Positions 26,141-36,510 of a stretch of 64,000 bases of DNA are shown piece by piece (the stretch's first letter is position 1; each line of letters begins with the position of its first letter). A model generated the notes under the pieces. That model was not told where the DNA came from and made no database searches. It saw only the letters and a list, made by a program, of their open reading frames with translations. Source of the stretch: Archegozetes longisetosus (Eukaryota; Arthropoda; Arachnida; Sarcoptiformes; Trhypochthoniidae); the NCBI GenBank assembly GCA_018873245.2, contig JAEMBT020000004.1, positions 11,974,418-12,038,417 on the forward strand. The letters run 5' to 3'. Made by a program: the position numbers and the translations under genes.

Positions 26141-26231
26141 TAATGAATTATATCTACATTTACGCGTTTTATCATTTTCAAAATACATCTGACAAGTCTT
26201 ATTCCGCTTGTATTGAGAATTATCGAAAAGT

Positions 26232-26238
26232 ATAAAAG
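26232..26238 (+). promoter_or_regulatory. TATA box of the cysteine-rich peptide gene
   Basis: TATAAAA lies 81 bases before the ATG at 26319, with TATCACACCAG about 30 bases downstream as a plausible start region. Strong TATA boxes fit highly expressed secreted-peptide genes. Confidence 0.6.
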
Positions 26239-26318
26239 GTGTTGAAAACTACTATTATATCACACCAGTAGAGATTAGTTTACTTCTAATTGATATATGA
26301 TTTTATGATCAGTAAGTA

Positions 26319-26654
26319 ATGCTGTTCGGAACTGTTTGTTTGTTTGCCACATTTGCTTTGATCTCGTGCGAGCCCCAAATTAACACTACATGTGTTGGTG
26401 TTGGAGAAACGTGTGGTGGATTCACAGCAACACCTAGAAATTGCTGCGCTGGACTGGAATGTGGACCTGTCGAAAATCTTGCCAGAGACCTTCCGGGAAA
26501 ATGTTCCAAAAAGACTGAGCCTATAGAAACATGTAGCAAGTCCGGAGAAGTTTGTGGTGGCAAATCTTCTCACTCTAAACAATGTTGCCCAGGATTGAAA
26601 TGCGGACCGCTTGAAAATCTTATGATAGACAAACCCGGAACATGTTATCTTTAG
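26319..26654 (+). CDS. Secreted two-domain cysteine-rich (ICK-like) peptide
   Basis: A single open frame of 111 residues. Residues 1 to about 18 form a signal peptide (MLFGTVCLFATFALISC). Two repeats follow with identical spacing, C-x6-C-x9-CC-x4-C-x13-C. One spans about residues 24-61 (CVGVGETCGG to PGKC) and one about 71-108 (CSKSGEVCGG to PGTC). The C-C-CC-C-C framework is that of inhibitor-cystine-knot (knottin) folds. The repeats also share GLxCGPxENL, so the gene arose by internal duplication. Knottins serve many roles (defence, protease inhibition, signalling, venom); none can be chosen from sequence. It is intact and has a TATA box, although both neighbours are transposons. Confidence 0.8.
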   Translation: MLFGTVCLFATFALISCEPQINTTCVGVGETCGGFTATPRNCCAGLECGPVENLARDLPGKCSKKTEPIETCSKSGEVCGGKSSHSKQCCPGLKCGPLENLMIDKPGTCYL

Positions 26655-26976
26655 TTTCCGAGCCGTTTTGTAGAGTATTAAGACCTAATTCAACATATAT
26701 TGACATATTCTATAAATATTCGATTAGTTGTATATTAGAAATTTAAAAAAATTAAATAAAATTATAAAATTGAAATCCAATTCACTTTGAGAACGTAAAA
26801 ATTTTCTGAAATTAAATTATTTCATTGTTCATTCAATTATGTTAGTTTGTGGGAAAAATTTCATCTATTAGGTCTGTTCGATTCAGACGTCAGAGTTATA
26901 TCTTTTAGATAAAATATTTTTGTAAACATGTTTATGTAAAGGAGGACGCCTAAATCCCATAGATATGCTTAAGATA
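26655..26976. other. Spacer after the cysteine-rich peptide gene
   Basis: It holds the presumed 3' UTR (AATAAAAT near 26755) and then AT-rich DNA up to the outer end of element E1. Nothing else is seen. Confidence 0.5.
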
Positions 26977-27365
26977 ATGCAGCACAAAATTGATATCAAT
27001 CTATTGGGCTTAGCGAGTAGAACAAGAATATGCTAATTTTTTATTTTGGCCATGCAGGTCATGACCTGGGATCACTTTTCTGTATAACACTTATCTTACC
27101 ATGTAGCTTATCAAGTGGGGTATCGTTTTACTCTTTTCGGGTGGTATGCAATATTTCTGATTACTTCTAACTTCTAGTTATAAACCTCCGTTACAGAAAC
27201 TTTAACTTTGCAATACTCAACGTTAAGTTTAACCAGAAGTTAAGATCTTTGATTTAACGACAACTTTTTAAAGGAAACAAATACTTCCGTTTAGTTGCTA
27301 TCAAGTGTAGCAAATATATAAAATATTCGTTATTTTTATTTAAATTGAGTACTTGATACCAATAA

Positions 27366-28517
27366 ATGAATTTAGATACATTTGATAGCGATTTTGAATT
27401 ATTCTTTGAGTCTAAACAATATATTAGAAGGCAAACAAAGAATCCATTTGACTTTTACGATTACGACGCATTTCGTAAAAGATATCGTATGTCTAAGAGT
27501 TTAGTTCATAAATTGAATAATTTAATTGGCCACAAATTAGAATTTCCCACAAAACCGAATAATGCGACAGTTCCTCTAATCCAAATATTAATTGCATTAC
27601 GCTTTTACGCAACAGGAATTCTTCAGGTATAAGTCTTTCATTTAAGTGATCTTTAAGTTACAATAGAGCACGTATATTATAGCTCGTCGATGGAGACCTA
27701 TTTTTGATGAATCAGTCAACAATAAGCCGCATTGTCGAACGTGTCACGAAAGCTATTGCAAGTCTTGGTCGTGAACTAATAAAGTTTCCAGCACAAGATG
27801 AATTAATTAATGTAAAAGTTTAATCTTTAATGGCATAAATCAAATAATTTCATTTCAGGTCCAAAAAGAATTTTCAAAGATAGCTAACTTTCCTGGAGTT
27901 ATAGGCGCTATTGACTGCACCCACATTGAATGTTTGGCTCCAGGAGTTGAAAATCGAGAAATGTTCAGAAATAGAAAAAATCGGATATCGATCAATGTGC
28001 AGGCAATTTGTAATTGTAGTATGATTTTCACAAATATCGTTGCTCGATGGCCTGGAAGTGTGCACGACAGTCGTATTTTTCAAAACAGTGAAATTTGCTC
28101 ATATTTAGAAAATAATCAAATTCACGGTTGGCTTTTGGGAGATGCAGGTTATCCTTGTAGACGATACCTATTAACACCTTTGAACAACCCTATCTCTAAT
28201 CCTCAACAAAAATATAATAAGTCTCATATTAAGACTCGAACGATTATCGAAAGAACATTCGGAGCCTGGAAAAGGAGATTTCCCTGTTTGAAAAATAACT
28301 TAAGATTAAAACCTAACCTAAACTACATTACATGTTATAGTCGCCTGTGCAGTATTATGGAACTTTATTAGAATAGAAAATGATAGTGACATTGATGAAG
28401 ACATTGAAATAGAAAACGATTTGCAAGAAATTGAAATTTCAAATCTAGTGTCAAAAAGTAGAGCGGGACTCAATCAGAGAAATGTCTTGATCAATCAATT
28501 TTTTCTTAAATTCTAGT
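27366..28517 (+). pseudogene. Harbinger (HARBI1-like) DDE transposase, one frameshift
   Basis: The exons are 27366-27626, 27683-27811 and 27859-28371 or onward. The first 285 or so codons are open. The N-terminal helical part (FRKRYRMSKSLVHKLN, TISRIVERVTKAI) precedes the DDE core: VIGAIDCTHIE (first D), WLLGDAGYPCRRYL (second D) and RTIIERTFGAWKRRFPCL (E). All three catalytic positions are kept. Near 28336 the reading frame shifts: beyond it the family-like C-terminus (ACAVLWNFIRIENDSD to NQRNVLINQFF) is in another frame, ending at about 28517, while the open frame stops at 28371. The gene is thus nearly whole and inactivated late. Confidence 0.88.
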
Positions 28518-29280
28518 TTAGTTTTTCAATTTGCTTTTCAATTAATAGAATTTCTTTAGATAATTTTTCTTTTGTCATAATTGCAGTTTCAATTTGATGT
28601 TTTAATAAATCTTTCTCCAATGCTACCTCATGTTCTCTTTCGCGTAACTGTGAAACAAAATCCATTCGTGATCGCTTTTCAGCCGATGTAATCACTTCTG
28701 ATGTCCTCCTTCTTTTGCTCAATGTTGGCGACAAAACACTAATTTTTTCAGTCATATTATTGTCTACAGTTTTTGAAGTAATTGCATCAATAATCACGTC
28801 TGAATTCTCTATTACTTGAGTTATATTTTGATCATTTAAATCATCAATATTTGTAACAATTTGATTGTCACACTAATAATCGGCATCAGAATCGAACTGA
28901 TTGTTTAATAGTTTTAGTTCATCAATTATTATCGATGCTACTCTCATATCGAATTCATTTACCACTTTTGCTGGTGGTCCCTCACCTGTTTTCATTGAAT
29001 CAAATTTTGCCAAACTATGGGCCTGTTTTGCTTTTCGTTTTAAATTGTCCTACTTATCTCTAACTTGAAATGGTGTTTTTGCAGAACCATACCCTTTTGA
29101 GTTTAAGTTTTCAGCAATACTATCGTAAATTTGATTTTTACATTTCGTTGTTTTTGCATCGTTTCCCCGACTATTAATTATCTCCTTATATTTATCTCAT
29201 TCCTCTATGAGGAAAGATGTTTCTATCTCTGTCCATACCACACGTGAAGATTTTTATTCTTTATTTCGTGATCGCCCCAT
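28513..29280 (-). pseudogene. Harbinger Myb/MADF-like accessory DNA-binding protein, decayed
   Basis: Read from ATG at 29280, one frame runs 256 codons with a Myb/SANT-like part (VVWTEIETSFLIEE, KCKNQIYDSIAENLNSKG, KTPFQVRDK, DNLKRKAKQ) of the NAIF1 type. A middle linker (GEGPPAKVVNEFDMRVASII) and a C-terminal coiled coil (HEVALEKDLLKHQIETAI) follow. There are four in-frame stops, after NKE, after IEE, after VRDK and after DADY. Two of these stand where tryptophan is expected, so G-to-A changes explain them. It ends a few bases inside the transposase end, tail to tail. Harbinger needs this partner for nuclear import and end binding. Confidence 0.85.
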
Positions 29281-29361
29281 ATTTTAATTTAATACCAAGC
29301 AATATTTTTAATAATAACTTTAGAACACTAATTAACACTTATATTTAAATAAAAAACTTTT

Positions 29362-31041
29362 GGTTGAACTAGACTTTACGTGGCCAGAGAACTCAAAGAT
29401 GAATTTTATATATTTATAAACTACAAGTCAAGCTGATTTCAAATATATAAATTTTATTCACCGCAAATGACAAGAACACAGGTAAAAAAATCCCCGAAAA
29501 ATCGACTAGAACACGTGGCCAGAGAATTCAGAGATAAGCTTCGTATATAAATAATCTACAACTGAAGCTGATTTCAAATATATAAATTTTATTCACCGCA
29601 AATGACCAGAACATCAATAAAAAAATTCCCGAAAATTCGACTAGACTTTACGTGGCCACAGATTTTCGACATAAGCTTTTTATGTAAAGAAACTACAACT
29701 CAAGCTGAGTTCAAATATGCAAATTTCATTTGCCGCAAATGATTAGAACATTGGTAAAGAAAATTTCGAACAATCAAGTATATAGAAAATTACCGTAAGA
29801 TAAATTTATGGAATCACGTTTCAACTCAAACCAAGCCATATGTGAAATTCCTCGCTTAATTTAGATTAATATTGATATTATAAGTAATAAATTATTAATT
29901 GACTTTTAAAAACCCTATAATAGTTGTTATTATTGAGATGTTATTTTTGCTGGCTTATTTTAGCTGGGTTACTTTGACCCGACACGGAGAATTTCCAATC
30001 AGCTTTTAACATGCTAAGCCGAACCGCTTGTCTTATTGAACCAACTGAGCATAGTCTGAGCGATGCTCAGTGCATCCCCTATTGCGCTTCCAATGACACA
30101 TTTAGGCCTGATGGTACGTTCATTAGCCAAGATCTTTATCTTTAGTTTATATTTATATGCCATATTCCGCCATTACCGCAAGAAAACGGTTCGCGGATCT
30201 TGTGATCGTGAAACTATACAGATCTAGTTTTACACTTTACATCATTAACGCTACTTCATTTCATATATTTTTGTCATTGTCAAGACCTTATTCAAAATAT
30301 ATATGTTTAACGAGGTACTATTTTAGACAAAGGTCCCGTAGGATCTTGGTTCTCTCATTTTTTCAATATTTTTTAATTTTTTGAAGTTTCATCAAAATAT
30401 ATTGTCAGAACAGTGAAATTCTGCTGCTTTCAATCGGTTTGGGTTGAAACATGATTCCATAAATTTATCTTACGGTAATTTTTATATACTAGATTATTCC
30501 GAATTTTTTTACCAATGTTCTAATCATTTGCGGCAAATGAAATTTTCATATTTGAACTCAGCTTGAGTTGTAGTTTCTTTACATAAAAAGCTTATGTCAA
30601 AATCTGTGGCCACGTAAAGTCCAGTCCAATTTTTGGGAATTTTTTTACCGATTTTCTGGTCATTTGCCGTGAATAAAACTTATATGTCTGAAATCAGCCT
30701 AAGCTATAGTCTATTTATATACAAAGTTTATGTCGAAAATCTCTGGCCACGCTGTCTAGCCGATTTTTTCAGGAATATTTTTACCAATGTTCTGATCATT
30801 TGCGGTGAATAAATTTTATATATTTGAACTCAGTTTGAGTTGTAGTTTATTTATATATAAAGCTCATGTTGAAAATCTGTGGCCACGTAAAGTCTAGTCG
30901 ATTTTTCGGGAATACTTTTGCCGGTGTTCTGGTCATTTGCGGTGAATAAAATTTATATATTTAAAACCAGCCTGAGCTATAGATCATCGGTACACAAAAG
31001 TTATCTCTGAATTCTCTGGCCCTGTAAAGTCTAGTTCAACC
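29362..31041. mobile_element. Foldback DNA element FB2, same family as FB1, opposite orientation
   Basis: A 1,680-bp element starts GGTTGAACTAGACTTTACGT and ends with its inverse. It is flanked by AAACTTTT (29354-29361) and AAGCTTTT (31042-31049), an 8-bp duplication with one difference. The left arm has three subrepeats of about 136 bp (near 29375, 29512, 29647) and the right arm four (near 30608, 30747, 30878, 31017). The loop (about 29835-30270) is the reverse complement of the FB1 loop. FB1 and FB2 therefore lie in opposite orientation, and corresponding arms have 4 versus 4 and 1 versus 3 subrepeats. No transposase is encoded. Confidence 0.88.
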
Positions 31042-31503
31042 AAGCTTTTAATAATAAACTTTTAATGAATTTATAGATAGTGCGCAGTAATGTAAACGTC
31101 GAGTTATCTTCTGTTACGTCGACGTTTCTAAACCGAAATAAAACTTTGAGAATTGCAAATTGAAGCCTACGTCAAGAAACGTCGACGTTTCGCGATAAAT
31201 TCGAGTTTCATAACCAAGACTATTGCATACCGCTCTTCATCGCCTAGATTACAACGATACTAGATATCATCATACAGCCCTATAAGTTCAGAATTGATTC
31301 GGGTTAAACTTCGTATTAATTTAATTTTCACTCATAACTTCAACGACTAACAAGATATCGACATATTTTAAACATAGTTATAAACGTTATCACGAGTTGA
31401 CGTTCAAGATCACCTTTAAGATCAGGGAACTAATCAACGAGATAGAAAAATGGATACAAATAGATGTGCATAAATAAAAATATATAAGATGGATATGATA
31501 AAA

Positions 31504-31780
31504 TCAAGTTGGGTCGTCGTCATTGCTTCCACATTCTACGCATGTGTCATCCAGCGACTCTGCAGATGCGAATCTCGAACTGAAACTGCTATACTCGAGA
31601 TACCAGAAGACTGTCATGATGTGTGCACAGCACCCTACAATACTCTGGCCACTTTTGCATTGACAATAGTACCCGACTATTGCCATGACGGCATAGTTTT
31701 TCTGGGACCCAGACTTGTCTAGTAAGCCTGTTGCCTGCCGTCTCCAAGAGGAGATGGCTCCCACTGACAGATGGCAACCT
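31504..31780 (-). pseudogene. C-terminal fragment of a transposase-like protein in the E1 loop
   Basis: The minus-strand frame encodes about 86 residues ending in a natural-looking stop: YCQCKSGQSIVGCCAHIMTV, FWYLEY, then ESLDD and a DDD-rich tail. The CxCKxG...GCCxH pattern followed by an aromatic WYL and acidic C-terminus recurs at the end of a group of transposase-like proteins in invertebrates. I cannot name the superfamily with confidence. The 5' part of the gene is missing, since the flanking DNA is the E1 arms. Confidence 0.5.
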
Positions 31781-32217
31781 TATAGATAACCTTGAACTTT
31801 AACTCATGATAATGTTTTATAATCGTGTTCAAAATATGTCAATATCTTGCTTGTCGTTGAAGTTATGAGTGACAATTTAATTTATACGAAGTTTAAACCC
31901 GAATCAAATCTGAACTTATAGGGCTGTAGGGTAATATCTATTATCATTGTAATTTAGGCGATGAAATGAGTAAAATGATATCCCACTTGATAGGCTACAT
32001 GGTAAGATAAGTGTTTTACAGAAATGTGACCCTAGGTCATAACCTGCATGGCCAAGATAAAAAATTAGCATATCCATGTTCTACTCGCCAAGCCCAATAG
32101 ATTGAAATCAATCTCGTGCTGCATTACGTTTAGACAATTTTGGGTAACTTCCTTTGATCCTTCTGTTCTTTATTCAGTTTTGGTCTTAGATGTCATTTTC
32201 TTTTTTAGTTTTTACGC

Positions 32218-32803
32218 AGTAGGGTTTATCAGATTTGACCTAATATCCCACCAAGCCAATATGGGCATCAAATTAAAGCATATGAAGAGTAGAATAGAGA
32301 CAAAAAGATTTCTTTAAAAATACGATGGTTGAGGGGAGATATGAACTTTTAAATGTATTTAATATTATTAGTGTGGTTTGTTCCATCCATCTCAGATTTT
32401 TATAGTGGTTACAGGTACCCCAGTCAGAGTCTGCGTCAGTGCTTTCCAGAACTGAACAGACATCGTCGGAGTGTACCTCCTGAGACCTCCAGCAACAATG
32501 GCGTAATTATTATTAGAAATATTATTTTTTTTAGGTAGATCGTATATAAATATTTCAGGTGATCAAAATACTTTATAGTATCGATCAGTAAGGTTTTTGC
32601 TTAGTTATTCTTAAGAAAAAAAGTTTGTTTAAACGATAATCATTTAATTCCTTAAACCTAAATCTTTAAAAATTTATATCTCCTCTCGGCCATCGTATTT
32701 TTATAAAATTAATTTTGCTTTCAATTATATTCTTTATAAGCTTTAATTTGATACCCATATTGGCTTGGTAGGTGATTAGGCGAAATCTGGCTAGCTACTT
32801 TAG
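32218..32803. repeat. Inverted-repeat element E4
   Basis: Arms of about 135 bp face each other (about 32218-32352 and 32672-32803). They share CACCAAGCCAATATGGG, ATCAAATTAAAGC and AAAATACGATGG in inverse order, with several differences. The loop is about 320 bp with no gene. Exact ends and target duplication were not found. Confidence 0.65.
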
Positions 32804-32827
32804 TTGCCTTAGGGCTAAGCTCATTAG

Positions 32828-33687
32828 GGAGGTTCGGTATTATGTAATGAACGATTTCAAAAGTATTTTTATGGTACATATTTCATGTTATATCATGTTC
32901 GAAAAGCCATATAAAAACTATTAACCTCTAGGCAATTAATTTAGAAGTCATGATCACCAAAAAAGTGATTTTCTATGGCTGATTGTTGTCGATTCCCATG
33001 TATTCTTGTTTAGAAAATATAAGCTTTAATTGAGTGAAATTTCAGAATGAATAGCAATATCGTTGGTAAAAAGAAAAAATCCCAATTGTTTTGAAATCAC
33101 TTTGAATAAAAATATGATCATCTGAAAATTTTACGTTTAAAAATCAATTTTGATTCATTGATCACAAGAATATTTCCATAATATTATTGATAAATCATTG
33201 CTATTCATGCTCTGAATTCGCAATTATTACACGTTGTCACTGTGATAGAAATTCGTGTAAAAAATTTTAGTGATCAATTTTTTACTATCATTAACTGTTT
33301 TGCTTATATTTCTATCATAGGATAAAAATAATTTACTTTCTTTAGGACGTAAATTGATTTTCTATTCATTCAAATATTTTGTCGCAAAACATTCATAATA
33401 TTCTTTATCATTAGAAAGGTCTTTGTTCATAATCAAGTGGAAAATTGAATTTACTTTCAATTTACATGAATTTTCAATAAGTTTGATGTTTTCTGATTGT
33501 AAACAGTGGAAAATTTTAAAAAATATGTCAACTGTAGTGTCCATGAATTGAAAAAAACTTCTTGAATGGTCATAACTTCTGCATGTCTAGTGGTCAACAT
33601 TTTTTATATGCCTTTTCGGACATGATATGACATGCTCATGCCATAAAATAATTTTTAAAATCGCTCATTACATAGTACCGAACCTCC
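32828..33687. repeat. Inverted-repeat element E5
   Basis: The left end GGAGGTTCGGTATTATGTAA and the inverse of GGAGGTTCGGTACTATGTAA at the right end define about 860 bp. Similarity between arms runs about 90-100 bp (including ATATCATGTTCGAAAAG against ATATCATGTCCGAAAAG), then fades. It abuts E4. The interior is AT-rich and without a recognised gene. Confidence 0.65.
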
Positions 33688-34482
33688 TTGTTAGTGTTAG
33701 ATTTGGATTTTTAATATGAAGGGCTAATGATAATTAAAGCCATGAAATATATGTATTAATTCACAAATTATATATGAGGTATCAGAGCATTTTGTTCCCT
33801 TCTCCCAATACTGTCATAATAAACGAAGTGATCAAAATCATACTTTATGAATTAATCCACAATAATAGCGTCGATCATTGATTGATTGTGCTTAAATATT
33901 GATAGGCTGTAAAAGCATTGTCATAATCTGGGAAACTTAGAAAAATTTAGAGGGAGACAAACTTTAAACATCTGGCATATAATATATGGATGGATACTTA
34001 TGTTTTATGACTTTAATGATTTATCTAAATCTTTTTATAAGTAAGCAATTTAAGTATCTCTTTCAAATTCAGATTTTAAAACTTTTCAAAAATTATTTAA
34101 TAGCTATAATTGAATTTGACTTTTATTTAGTAAATTAATCATCATTTTAAAGTTGAAAATTGACATAAAACATGCTTTGAAATAATGTTCAGACTTTTTC
34201 TTTTTGCCGCCCAAATAGCCCTATTGAGCCATTTGAGCCATAATTGCCGCCCAAAAATTCACTTCAAAATAAAACTATTTCAAGCCACAGTCTGATGCAT
34301 TTTTGCTCGCATTGTCTCAAGCGATAGCGTTGTTATCTCAAAACAGGTTCAGAACTAGTTTTCATTCAACTTAATCCTACTCCTATAATCTTGAAAAGAA
34401 TCAGTAGGCTTTTATTATTATTTACTTTAGCTTAAGCTAAAAATATTGAAATTGAATATTTGATTTGTTTGCCAACTTTATT
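33688..34482. other. Spacer, nothing recognised
   Basis: This is AT-rich DNA between E5 and the zinc-finger gene. A stretch near 34205-34255 repeats CCGCCCAAAnA at short distance, but no larger structure is visible. Confidence 0.5.
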
Positions 34483-35383
34483 ATGCCTTCGAATATTGAT
34501 TTATGTCTTCAGTACGAAAATAAACTAAGTGACTATAAAAATAAGTTATTAGATTTGAACAAATTGCAATCCAATATTATTGAGTTGAACAGTTTGTTAG
34601 AGCAAAAACAAGTGCTTATCAAAAGATTAGTTGATGAGAAAAAATTCAAACTTTTTGAATCAAGTCATAAGTACTGGAATAATGTTCTCAACTCTATAAA
34701 AACTTGTAAATTAGTTGTAAGTGAAGGGACTGGACTTGGAGTAAGAATTTCTAATGAAAATCTTCTAGATGACAAAAATTGGTCACATGTTTGGCCTAAA
34801 TATGTAAGTTCCATGAGTGCTTCACCAATTCAGCAGCAGCACAACAACAACAACAACAATATTCGTGCCTTTGGCCTCAATGTAAATATAAAACAATATA
34901 CTTTCTTAATATTAAACGCCATGTCAGATATCATTCAGGAGAAAAAAATTTTAAATGTCATTACAATGAATGCAATAAAAGTTTTAAAACTAGAGGCGAC
35001 TTAAAACAACATCAGTTGAGTCATACTTTGGGAAAATTTATGTGCGATTGGCCTAATTGCGAAAAAAGATTCGCATTAAGTGGTAATTTGAGAAGACACA
35101 GAGTCATACACTTCGAAGAAAAGAAGTTTAAATGCGATTTTGTTGGTTGTCATAAGGCTTTTAAGACTAAACAAAGATTGAAGTATCACACACGCATACA
35201 TACAGGAGAAAAACCGTATATCTGTAATTATAAGGACTGTAACAGTGTCTTTGCTTATTTGACCAATTTGAAGAAACATATGGAAAAGCATTAGAAGATT
35301 AGATTTAAGTGCAAATATGACGGGTGTCATGTCAGTCGTGTTAATAGAACTCAAATGAGATATCATCACTTCGAGACCATTTG
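34483..35383 (+). pseudogene. C2H2 zinc-finger gene, interrupted frame (probable pseudogene)
   Basis: The first open frame (ATG at 34465 or 34483, to 35004) begins with a coiled-coil-like N-terminus (YENKLSDYKNKLLDLNKLQ). It runs into a CAG/CAA/AAC run at 34831-34860. From there the zinc fingers lie in a different frame: CLWPQC with HVRYH, CHYNEC with HQLSH, CDWPNC with HRVIH, CDFVGC with HTRIH, and CNYKDC with HMEKH, linked by TGEKP-like sequences. A TAG at 35292 is followed in the same frame by a sixth finger (CKYDGC...HH). No intron of normal size can join the frames; the only GT-AG pair spans 30 bases and keeps the wrong frame. Either a repeat-length error or decay explains this. Its finger pattern (Cx4C) resembles TFIIIA-type proteins. 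Confidence 0.65.
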
Positions 35384-36510
35384 AAAATTTTTTCAGGTGC
35401 TGTGAAACAATCAATGTGCGAAAATTGATAAAAAGTTTACGGTTAAACGTAGATTCAAAACTTATACCGAGAAAGTTCACAAAAATGTGATCAGACATTA
35501 ACTCAATGTCTTGTGAATTATTTAATCTAATGATTGTTGTTTTCAAATTAGATGTGAAATCTAATGAATCTTTTTTCTTATCACGATTTAATTTCTTCAA
35601 TTTAAATAAGTTTTTTCTCAAATTTATTCTTAAATAAAATATATTTTAAATCCTTTTATAAATATAACGAGAAATTTGTTATCTTTTAAGAAGCTTTACA
35701 ATTTTTGACCATCCATTCAACGATACCGAAGAAATGAGTGAAACTAAATGCGAGTCATCGTTTGATAAGACATCCAACATAAGAGAGGAATAACGTTCTA
35801 CTTTGTAATTATTTTATTAAACTTAAAATAAAAAGTATACACTAAGGTTTACTAAATTTTTGGTTTCTTTGTACCAAAAACTCTACTTTTTAATTTTGTA
35901 TACTGTTAAGAAATAATAGAAATTGTGGAAAAAGATGAAAACTGTTTCAAAGTTCTCACAATCACTTGATGACAAATTTTGAATATGACTATTGTTGACT
36001 CAAAGAAACAACTGAATGCTATCAGCTAGAGTTAATGGTATCGAATTCAATATTGCACTGCAATTCATTTCAGTTCTGATCCCAAAATGCAGAAACAGAA
36101 AGTAATACAACGCATCAGAGAGTCACTGAATCCATCAAAAATTAGCTATAAACGCAGCATGAGTTTGACTGAAGTTCAGGTCCATTTCGTTGAAAGCGAA
36201 CCTGCTTTCGTTCATGATCTCATATGGCTCTCAGTGTTGGAATAAAACTGTTCTCGTTGATGATCACATATCTGGTCGTTCAACATTTATTGAGTTGAAC
36301 GCTATGAATGCAGCAAAAACTGAAGCCAATTTTACAGCTCAATGTCTCTTTCGTATACTTTTAATGTTTCTCTAAAATAGGCAGAGCAGTTTTGATAACT
36401 TGAATATTACATTCTTTGAGTTTTACCCTCGAAGTTCTGTTCATAAAGTTATGTTTAGTTTTCGATCTGAGCAATTTATACAGTGATTTCACTCGAATTA
36501 AGCATTAATA
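35384..36510. other. Spacer, nothing recognised
   Basis: Open frames here on both strands have AT-biased composition and no family resemblance. No repeat arms were found until the palindrome at 36511. Confidence 0.5.

Larger units (their letters stand above)
27139..31235. mobile_element. PIF/Harbinger transposon inserted in E1 and itself carrying FB2
   Basis: The ends are GGGTGGTATGCAATA at 27139 and the inverse of GAGCGGTATGCAATA at 31235. They are flanked by a TTC duplication (27136-27138 and 31236-31238). Removing the element and one TTC restores an E1 sequence matching the unbroken right arm of E1 across the junction. It carries two convergent genes, the DDE transposase (+) and a Myb/MADF-like DNA-binding protein (-), the normal Harbinger set (HARBI1/NAIF1 homologues). 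FB2 sits in its right part. Without FB2 it is about 2.4 kb. Both genes are damaged, so it cannot move itself. Confidence 0.9.
26977..32124. mobile_element. Inverted-repeat element E1, interrupted by a Harbinger insertion
   Basis: The outer ends read ATGCAGCAC at 26977 and its inverse at 32124, each bordered by TA (26975-26976 and 32125-32126). The arms are about 350 bp and, by eye, close to 90% identical. The right arm runs unbroken from about 31780 to 32124. The left arm is split: 26977-27138 and about 31239-31430. Between the left halves lies the Harbinger element. Without that insert E1 is about 1.05 kb. Its loop (about 31430-31780) encodes on the minus strand the C-terminal fragment described separately. 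E1 is therefore a shortened, non-autonomous copy. Confidence 0.85.

Noticed and set aside
26309-26582. Minus-strand frames opposite the cysteine-rich peptide gene
   Set aside because: The plus strand has signal peptide, matched cysteine spacing and TATA box; the minus frames have none.
31489-31722. Plus-strand 77-codon frame in the E1 loop
   Set aside because: It is the complement of the transposase-tail fragment, which has the recognisable motif on the minus strand.
34804-34833. A 30-base intron joining the two zinc-finger frames
   Set aside because: Too short for splicing, and it keeps the wrong frame anyway.
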